A DNA stretch of 7,505 nucleotides, from NCBI GenBank assembly GCA_030632095.1, contig DAOVJU010000161.1:1-7505 (forward strand). Direction: 5' to 3'. Origin of the DNA: Chlorobiota bacterium (lineage in GTDB: Bacteria > Bacteroidota > Bacteroidia > Bacteroidales > B39-G9). Each line of letters starts with the position of its first letter. The stretch's first letter is position 1. Below, piece after piece: positions 1-5,913 of this stretch. The notes beneath the pieces are model-generated. The model was not told the DNA's origin, searched no databases, and worked only from the letters and a program-made list of their open reading frames with translations. The position numbers were made by a program, and so were the translations under genes.

Positions 1-1
1 A

Positions 2-1186
2 TTAATTATTGTAACAGCTATTTTGTTTGGGCGGTTTTGGTGCAGTATATGTCCCATGGAGCTTGTGACATCTTTTGCAGGAAAAATCGGGTTGAAGCAA
101 AAGCCAGGCAAATTATTGAAATCAGGTTGGATAATTACAATATTTTATGCTATAATATTAATTATTGGGATACATACTCTTTCAATTCATCGTATTCCGC
201 AATATATGGCAATCTATATGCTAATTCTGTTTGGAGTTACACTTGTTACCGGACTGATTTAGGAAAAACGAACTTTTTGCACATATATTTGCCAGATAGG
301 GCATTTGCTTGGGTTGTATTCATTGCTCTCATTCAAAAAATTGCGTGTGATAGATACAAATGTTTGTAAGGATTGTAAAACCAAAGATTGCATAAGCAAA
401 ACTTATCATTACAAATTTACAGCACGTTCATGCACTTCAGAGCTTTATCCTGCAAAAATAAGTGATAATCGAAGTTGTATTTTATGCGGGCAATGTCATA
501 AATCCTGCACAAAAGATAATATTGCAATTCAAAAACAAAGATTTGCAACGGATTTATTCACTGATATAAAACTCTCCTGGGCGGAAATAGCATTTTTTAT
601 GATTGTAAGCAGTTTCGTAGTTTATGAAATCTTTGTGGAATGGTCAGTAAGCAAAAAAATTATTATGGCAATTCCCGGTTGGATTAATCATTCACTGAAC
701 GTTTCTGGTTGTCTTACAGGAACAATAAATGCAATTAGCTTGTTTGTTATTCTTCCCCTGATTTTCTATATGATTTTTGTTATAATTAAAAAAGTAATAG
801 CAAAAGAAAGTTTGAAAAGATCATTTACACAAATTGTATTAGCCATTTTACCTGTAACGGCAAGCATGCATTTGTTAAAGTCAGTTTTAAAAACTACATC
901 CCGAATACCATATTGGGATTTTGCATTTTCCGACCCAAAAGGAGTGAAAACTGCACTATTGCTAACTAACAATCCCGAATTATTAAATACCGACATTTTA
1001 GCAATAATATCACCATATATTGGTATAATAGCTATATTATTATCAATTGGTGGTATAGTGCTGTCGATCATAATAATTCGGAAACAACAATTTGAAAATA
1101 GAACTTCAAAAATAATTACAGTTATAGCTGTTTTTGTATATGCAGGGATATTTTTAATAACACTTACAGTATGGCGAATGTTTTAA
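2..1186 (+). pseudogene. Membrane-bound 4Fe-4S polyferredoxin (NapH/CcoG-like), 5'-truncated by the window, with internal TAG
   Basis: One reading frame runs from the left edge to a TAA at 1184-1186, broken only by a TAG at 260-262. The two halves fit together as one protein. The first half has a membrane-loop motif FGRFWCSICPMEL (cysteines at 41 and 50) and a hydrophobic stretch. Right after the stop comes EKRTFCTYICQIGHLLGLYS (cysteines at 278 and 290), the second such motif of this family. Ferredoxin-type clusters follow: CKDCKTKDC from 365 and CILCGQCHKSC from 476. About five predicted membrane helices complete the C-terminal part. Proteins of this type move electrons between the quinone pool or a redox partner and soluble Fe-S carriers; the partner here is unknown. 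A downstream restart (TTG at 305) would lose the first two cysteine loops, so a working product from it is unlikely. The usual CPxG of the second loop reads CQIG (CAG at 293), possibly a second lesion. A sequencing error or stop readthrough cannot be excluded. Confidence 0.68.
260..262 (+). other. In-frame TAG inside the polyferredoxin gene
   Basis: The codon series reads G-L-I-stop-E-K-R-T-F-C, so the stop falls three residues before the KRTFC part of a conserved cysteine loop. There is no frameshift, because the same frame continues to the natural end. A single substitution, for example from TAT, TAC or a TTG/CAG-type codon, explains it. The four genes of the window all end in TAA, and no other in-frame TAG interrupts them, which argues against a general TAG reassignment but rests on few genes. 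Confidence 0.85.
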
Positions 1187-1421
1187 CCCGATGGAAAGAA
1201 GTAAAAAGGGCATAAAAGCAGTAAAACCAACAGAATTCACACTTATGTCAGGATAAAAAGCATAAAAAATGTGAAAAGTCAGTTTAATAATTTATTTTTA
1301 TAAAATGATGAATAATCTCAAAATGAATTTTGTTGTAAATCCATAGAAAAGTCAATATATAAACAAGTTGTAGTTATTATTACAAAACAAAGTATCATAG
1401 TATTAACTTTTAATTAAAAAC
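1187..1421. other. AT-rich intergenic spacer, probable promoter region of the repeat-protein gene
   Basis: This stretch separates the end of the polyferredoxin frame from the ATG at 1422. I see no RNA gene, no strong hairpin and no convincing coding sequence. A Bacteroidota-type promoter (TTG, about 20 bases, then TAnnTTTG) is only weakly matched. The best pair is TTG at 1333-1335 and TATATAAA at 1356-1363, 20 bases apart, and the second part fits the consensus poorly. The bases before the ATG (TTTTAATTAAAAAC) lack a Shine-Dalgarno core, as is normal for this phylum. Confidence 0.4.
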
Positions 1422-2885
1422 ATGAAAAGAATCATTACAATTTTGTTAGGTGTCGCTATTTCAGTGACAGTTATGGGGCAAAGATCCCAGAAAAAACAAC
1501 AAAAGTTTGAAATCTTTAAGAAACAGAAAGGCATTGAAGCTTTTAAAAGCCATAATACAGATGAAAGGCATTCACACTTTCAGTTTAAAGCCGGGCAGTC
1601 AGATATTCTCAAATCAACACAAGCCATTAAACAACGATTAGACAGTTCGATTTATAAAGACTGGGACGAAAGCACCAGCCAGTGGGTTGATGATTGGAAA
1701 GAAGAATACACCTATGATGCCAATAGTAATATGACATCGTGTATTAGTTATTACTGGGACGAAAGCGCCAGCCAGTGGGTTGCTGAGTGTAAAGAAGAAT
1801 ACACCTACGATGCCAATGGGAACATGACATCGTATATTGATTATAACTGGGACGAAAGCACCAGCCAGTGGGTTGCTTCCTGGAAAGGAGAATACACCTA
1901 CGATGCCAATGGGAACATGACATCATATATTGATTACGACTGGGATGAAAGCACCAGCCAGTGGATTGATGATTATAAAGAAGAATATACCTACGATGCC
2001 AACGGGAACATGACCATGGTAATTGGGTACGAATGGGACGAAAGTACAAGCCAGTGGGTTGATGATTGGAAAGTAGAATGCACTTATGATGCCAACGGGA
2101 ACATGACATCGTATATTATTTATAATTGGGACGAAAGCGCCAGCCAGTGGATTAATGCTTATGAAGCAGAATTTACTTACGATGCCAACGGGAACATGAC
2201 ATTGTATATTGGTTATTACTGGGACGAAAGCACCAGCCAGTGGGTTGATGATTGGAAAGAAGAATACACTTACGATGCCAATGGGAACATGACATTGTAT
2301 ATTTGTTATTACTGGGACGAAAGCACCAGCCAGTGGGTTGGTGATGAGAAAGCAGAATATTCCTACGATACCAACGGGAACCCAACATTAGAAATTTATA
2401 GTTATTGGGACGAAGATATCGGCCAATGGGTTACTGAAGACAAATACGAATATACTTACGATCTTGCTTATAGCCTTTCTGATTTAATATTGCCGCCTTT
2501 AGATTGGTTTGTACCCGATTACTCTGAGAATATAACAAATATGCCAGTAGATTTTATTTCTTATTATTTTGAGGCCAAAACCTGGGTTGAATCCTGGAAA
2601 GGAACTTATTATTATACGGAGGTAAATGTCATTGGTGTTTCTGAAATATCTGAATTGGATATAAAGGTATTCCCAAACCCTGCATCAGAATTCATAGTAT
2701 TTAATATAGATAATATTTCAGCTTCTATAACAGTTGAGATGTTTGATATTCAGGGCAAAAAAGTTTTAAATCAGTTAATATCTGATAATAAACAAATTTC
2801 TGTTCGTCATTTAACCAAAGGATTGTATATGTATAAACTAAACACCAATAGTACAATATACAACGGAAAAATAATGATTGAATAA
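1422..2885 (+). CDS. Secreted W/Y-rich 31-residue repeat protein with T9SS type A sorting domain
   Basis: The 487-residue product begins with a Sec signal peptide (MKRIITILLGVAISVTVMG, likely cut before Q20). A charged linker follows to about residue 80. Eight tight 31-residue units run from W81 to about 328, with the pattern WDESTSQWV, then YTYDANGNMT, then a YxxY-like strand. A ninth, weaker unit covers about 329-350 and a remnant (FEAKTWVESWKGTYYY) lies near 380-395. YDANGN resembles the YD motif of RHS/YD repeats, so chained beta-hairpins are likely. Residues from about 405 to the end form a T9SS type A sorting domain (VFPNPAS at 416-422, DIQGKKV, KGLYMYKL, GKIMIE). Such proteins pass the outer membrane by T9SS and are usually anchored or released after cleavage of this domain. 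The units are very acidic (about eight D/E per unit). Binding partner and role are unknown; adhesion or surface-layer roles would be guesses. It stands alone, convergent with the next gene. Confidence 0.93.
   Translation: MKRIITILLGVAISVTVMGQRSQKKQQKFEIFKKQKGIEAFKSHNTDERHSHFQFKAGQSDILKSTQAIKQRLDSSIYKDWDESTSQWVDDWKEEYTYDANSNMTSCISYYWDESASQWVAECKEEYTYDANGNMTSYIDYNWDESTSQWVASWKGEYTYDANGNMTSYIDYDWDESTSQWIDDYKEEYTYDANGNMTMVIGYEWDESTSQWVDDWKVECTYDANGNMTSYIIYNWDESASQWINAYEAEFTYDANGNMTLYIGYYWDESTSQWVDDWKEEYTYDANGNMTLYICYYWDESTSQWVGDEKAEYSYDTNGNPTLEIYSYWDEDIGQWVTEDKYEYTYDLAYSLSDLILPPLDWFVPDYSENITNMPVDFISYYFEAKTWVESWKGTYYYTEVNVIGVSEISELDIKVFPNPASEFIVFNIDNISASITVEMFDIQGKKVLNQLISDNKQISVRHLTKGLYMYKLNTNSTIYNGKIMIE
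1662..2498 (+). repeat. Tandem 93-bp coding repeat, about nine units
   Basis: Units start with TGG at 1662, 1755, 1848, 1941, 2034, 2127, 2220, 2313 and 2406, exactly 93 bases apart, so each unit is 31 codons and frame is kept. Units 1-8 are very similar at DNA level, with near-constant blocks such as GGGACGAAAGCACCAGCC and GGGAACATGAC. Unit 9 is diverged, and a tenth position (2499) is out of register by six bases. The array looks richer in GC than its surroundings. Its complement gives spurious long antisense frames. Confidence 0.95.
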
Positions 2886-2907
2886 TAACCGCCTGACATT
2901 TACCTTC

Positions 2908-2946
2908 CAAACGCGCGCGTTTAACAAAATGCAACGCGTGCGTTTG
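2908..2946. terminator. GC-rich hairpin between convergent genes, probable terminator
   Basis: The left arm 2908-2921 (CAAACGCGCGCGTT) pairs with the right arm 2933-2946 (AACGCGTGCGTTTG) over 14 base pairs, with one G-U wobble on the + strand RNA and an 11-base loop. It lies 22 bases after the stop of the repeat-protein gene and one base beyond the stop of the convergent gene, so it can serve both. A short T run (TTTAT) follows on the + side. The - side tail (GGAAGG) is not T-rich, so termination in that direction is less certain. The left arm also sits inside a perfect 14-bp palindrome, AAACGCGCGCGTTT at 2909-2922. Confidence 0.7.
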
Positions 2947-2947
2947 T

Positions 2948-5614
2948 TTATAATCCTAATTCCTTGAATTGCTTCACATAGGCTTTTTCAAGATACCTGA
3001 ACCACTTTTCTCCATCTGTGTATTTTTGTACAAAAGTCTTTGGATCGTCAATTTGTTCCATTTTATTATCCCTTACTGCCAATAAATTACCTAATAAATT
3101 CTGGTTTATTTCAGTCCATTTTGTAGGATAGTTTTTCTCAAATAGAACATGTAAATATCTTAGCGCTATGTCAAGTTGATTGTTGTTAGCATAGTGTTTA
3201 ACTGCATAATTAATCAGGTTTTCAGTATTATTCAATATAAAATCATTTAGGGATTCAAGTGTTAACCGAGATCTTTCAAAAATGCTGGAATCTTTGTAAA
3301 ATTTTTCCAGTTCAATGTATTTAACAATGGCATCCTGGTTGTTTCCCGCTACAAGCAATTCATTTATTTTTATTCTCTTTTTCTGGAAACATACAATATT
3401 CCAAATACCATCACGCTTATTAATGGCATCTTTTGTCAGTATCTGACATTCTGAATTTTCATCGGAGATCCTTACGGCTTTCATCAGCGCGTTGTTTGCC
3501 TCAATATATTTACCTTCTCCAATAAAACGGGTTGCAGTATTTAGTTGAACATCATAATCTAACTGGGCAGTTTTACATTTTTGTGAAAAGATAATGGATT
3601 TAAGTTCTTCAAATGTTATGGTTAAAAGCTCGCTTTTTTCAATATTGTATTTTTCAAGCATCGAATTGGCAATTGAATAATGTCTTTTTGCTTCGTTTAT
3701 CCTGTTTCCTGCTGCTCTTCGTTTACCTTTTTTAAGTTCGATATGAACAGCCTGTTCAGCAGAATTATAATAGAGAGAATCAAATTCGTTATACTTTGTT
3801 AATTCAAATTTTTGTTGCAGTATATTCGATTCTATTAGTAATTCAAGTGCTTCAGTATATTTTTTAGAGAAAATCAATTTTTTAGCCTCTTTGATCAATT
3901 TCAAATATTTTTTCTCAAATACAAGTTTTTCATATTTAATCAATTCTGAATTTTCAACCAATCGGTATTTAAGCTGCCGGATCTTTAATTTATTAATTAA
4001 GTTCTCTGTTTCGTCATAGTTTTTTTGATCATATAACAGCTTTATACTATCAATTTTAGAATCATAAATTCCCTGGTTTGTCATTTGCAGTCCATCATAT
4101 ATTTCATTTTTACAAGCTACGACTACAAATTTTTTGCAAAGTTTTTCAGCGTAATTATACTGCTTGTTGGCTTCAGGGAAACTTCCTGTATCATAGAGAG
4201 AATCAGCCGTGTACATAACATTATCAAAAAGCCTTGTTATAAGTGGAATAACTTTGTTTTTAGAAGCTATGTAATAGTTATTAATATTTTTGTACACAAC
4301 AGCGCTATCAATCATTTTTTCTGCTTCAACAAAATCAGTATTTTTTGTATGGTCGTTTATATTACTTATTATTTCATTAAATATCCCGGTATGAGTTGTA
4401 GTATATAAATTATAGAGTTTTTCATCACAAATTGATTTTGATACATGAGAACATATATTGCTGGTAGCATACAAAAATGGTAATGCTTTTTTATATTGTT
4501 TCAGGTGATTATGATATTCTGCTTTTGATTGAAAATCATCGGCTATTTTCCTGCTTATTTCAATACATTTCTGCATCATTTCAGGTGTAGGGCCCATTGA
4601 ATTTATCACGTTTATAATAACATAAATACTCGAATCTTTTTTCCCTGTATTATTTAAGAAGTTAGCTATATGAATGTGAGGTGGAGCATAATTAGCTTTT
4701 ACTTCTATTGATTTTAAAAAGTAATATTTAGCATTTGCAGAATCATTCTCATTAAGATAACTCACACCTTTTTCAAAGTAGGTTATATGCATATTCTGCA
4801 ATGCGTAATTAATGTTTTTTTCCAGTTCATAAGCACGTTCCTTTATTTTTTTCAGGTTTTGACCGAATAAAGCAGGATCATTATTGGTTAAATTCAGTTT
4901 TGATTTAAAATTTTTGTTGTCAAGCTTTTTTAAGAATTTATTAGTTTCCCTGATTTTATCTCTATAGGAAACTAACTTATCAATATCTTTCAGGTTAATA
5001 TCATCTAATTTTCTATTCTCAAGGTTAATAAGTGCTGAAAAATCATAATATTCATCAATTAATTGTATTCGTTGCCTGAATACATTTGTTGTTCGTTCAT
5101 CATATTTAAAAGCATAATTAGTAACATGAACATTTTTGCTTGTAAACTCTTCAAATCCATCATAATTTGCCAATGCTTTTTTTGAATAGTTCTTAATTAT
5201 ATTAACAGCTTTCGTCTTAATTTCTGCCAGTTTATCATTATTTTCATTTAATAATTCAAGATTAAGTTGAACCTCGCTGGGTTTAAGCAGTGTAGTCACA
5301 TTAAACCCTTTATATAAAATGTTATCATCAAATTTTATATCCAATAATTGAACACAAATTTGAGCACCTGTAGAAATTGGATGAGTTGAAATAACCAGGT
5401 TGAAATTTAATTTTAGTTTAATATCTTCAGGTTCTTCAGAAATACTTTTAGATAGATCATTTAAAATTAAGTTGGTGTTAGTAGCAGTTGCATTATTGTA
5501 ATGAATAAATGCAGATTTAGCTACTGTTAATTCAGTGCCAGGTTTATCCTGAGCATTTATTATAATTGAAAGAAAAACTGAAATACTTATAAGCAGGGCT
5601 ACTTTCTTTTGCAT
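2948..5614 (-). CDS. Exported protein of unknown function with degenerate TPR-like repeats
   Basis: I do not recognise this 888-residue protein. It begins with a Sec signal peptide (lysines at 3-4, hydrophobic 5-19, likely cleavage after INA at residue 21). There is no lipobox cysteine, so it is probably periplasmic or surface-exposed rather than a lipoprotein. Residues 25-130 look beta-rich and non-repetitive; 130-270 are mostly helical and charged. From about 275 on, helical pairs with TPR-like turns recur: near 279-316 (YFEKGVSYLNENDSANAKYY), 473-493, 527-545, 580-599, 694-716, 753-772 and 808-830. Each has a small or basic residue, Y or N, then two residues and A or an equivalent. TPR arrays act as protein-binding scaffolds, so a role in envelope assembly is possible but not shown. 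No T9SS C-terminal domain is visible. The ATG at 5614 fits the signal peptide. No Shine-Dalgarno sequence precedes it. It is transcribed alone, divergent from the gene at 5914. Confidence 0.9.
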   Translation of the reverse strand: MQKKVALLISISVFLSIIINAQDKPGTELTVAKSAFIHYNNATATNTNLILNDLSKSISEEPEDIKLKLNFNLVISTHPISTGAQICVQLLDIKFDDNILYKGFNVTTLLKPSEVQLNLELLNENNDKLAEIKTKAVNIIKNYSKKALANYDGFEEFTSKNVHVTNYAFKYDERTTNVFRQRIQLIDEYYDFSALINLENRKLDDINLKDIDKLVSYRDKIRETNKFLKKLDNKNFKSKLNLTNNDPALFGQNLKKIKERAYELEKNINYALQNMHITYFEKGVSYLNENDSANAKYYFLKSIEVKANYAPPHIHIANFLNNTGKKDSSIYVIINVINSMGPTPEMMQKCIEISRKIADDFQSKAEYHNHLKQYKKALPFLYATSNICSHVSKSICDEKLYNLYTTTHTGIFNEIISNINDHTKNTDFVEAEKMIDSAVVYKNINNYYIASKNKVIPLITRLFDNVMYTADSLYDTGSFPEANKQYNYAEKLCKKFVVVACKNEIYDGLQMTNQGIYDSKIDSIKLLYDQKNYDETENLINKLKIRQLKYRLVENSELIKYEKLVFEKKYLKLIKEAKKLIFSKKYTEALELLIESNILQQKFELTKYNEFDSLYYNSAEQAVHIELKKGKRRAAGNRINEAKRHYSIANSMLEKYNIEKSELLTITFEELKSIIFSQKCKTAQLDYDVQLNTATRFIGEGKYIEANNALMKAVRISDENSECQILTKDAINKRDGIWNIVCFQKKRIKINELLVAGNNQDAIVKYIELEKFYKDSSIFERSRLTLESLNDFILNNTENLINYAVKHYANNNQLDIALRYLHVLFEKNYPTKWTEINQNLLGNLLAVRDNKMEQIDDPKTFVQKYTDGEKWFRYLEKAYVKQFKELGL

Positions 5615-5745
5615 AATAATTATCAGTATATTAAATACTTAAGAAGTTATTTTTACGTTTTGAAGATAAATAAATAATTCTTTTATTATTGAGCTAAGGT
5701 AAAGTTTTTTTACAAATCTTATTAACGACTCAAACAAGTTACAAA

Positions 5746-5766
5746 TTTCAGGTTTCAAGTTTCAAA
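5746..5766. repeat. Degenerate heptad repeat TTTCARG x3
   Basis: Three consecutive seven-base units read TTTCAGG, TTTCAAG and TTTCAAA. They differ only at the last two positions. Their composition resembles the AGTTCAA array about 75 bases further on. Repeats of this sort seem common, from memory, in Bacteroidota intergenic DNA; no function is known to me. Confidence 0.6.
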
Positions 5767-5840
5767 TTGTCTTTCTATCTAAAGTCTTATAATCTAACCT
5801 CAATTATTCCTAACGCTGCGAAGCTGCAAACAAAATTAAA

Positions 5841-5870
5841 AGTTCAAAGTTCAAAGTTCAAAGTTCAAAG
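5841..5870. repeat. Perfect heptanucleotide tandem repeat AGTTCAA x4
   Basis: Four perfect copies of AGTTCAA are followed by AG. The array ends 43 bases before the ATG at 5914. A perfect seven-base array is prone to slippage, so copy number may differ between strains. It lies outside any coding frame that I support and might influence promoter spacing or simply mark an insertion-prone spot. Confidence 0.9.
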
Positions 5871-5913
5871 AAATTAAGTTTAGAGATTATAGATTTTTTT
5901 GTTTTTTTGGAAT

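Larger units (their letters stand above)
5615..5913. other. Divergent intergenic region with heptad repeats and T-rich run
   Basis: This spacer must hold the promoters of the TPR-like gene (leftward) and the gene at 5914 (rightward). I find no convincing TTTG/TAnnTTTG promoter pair on either strand. It holds two short heptad arrays (listed separately), a small GC-rich direct repeat GCTGC-GAA-GCTGC at 5815-5827, and T7-G-T7 at 5894-5908 immediately before the start codon of the next gene. I see no coding sequence, RNA gene or clear terminal inverted repeat. Confidence 0.5.

Noticed and set aside
37..369. Open frame on + in another phase over the start of the polyferredoxin gene.
   Set aside because: The overlapping frame holds family cysteine motifs and membrane segments; this one shows no recognisable features.
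766..1071. Minus-strand open frame opposite the polyferredoxin membrane region.
   Set aside because: It is a shadow of the hydrophobic coding sequence, with no start signal or domain.
1191..1256. 21-codon frame beginning at the ATG at 1191, just after the polyferredoxin stop.
   Set aside because: It has no ribosome site, membrane segment or known similarity, and a frame this short is expected by chance.
1296..1305. TTTTATAAAA palindrome as an operator.
   Set aside because: It is A/T only, does not extend, and is no surprise in such AT-rich DNA.
1744..2388. Two long open frames on the minus strand (1744-2109 and 2173-2388).
   Set aside because: They lie wholly inside the 93-bp coding repeat. 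A period divisible by three keeps antisense frames open without selection, and the translations are low-complexity mirror repeats.
2725..2934. Minus-strand frame across the gap between the convergent genes.
   Set aside because: It overlaps the T9SS sorting domain and the terminator hairpin and has no coding character.
4085..4408. Plus-strand frame inside the TPR-like gene.
   Set aside because: The opposite strand is a continuous 888-codon gene with a signal peptide; this is its shadow.
5841..5870. Heptad array as a CRISPR array.
   Set aside because: Units are seven bases with no spacers, and no cas gene is present.
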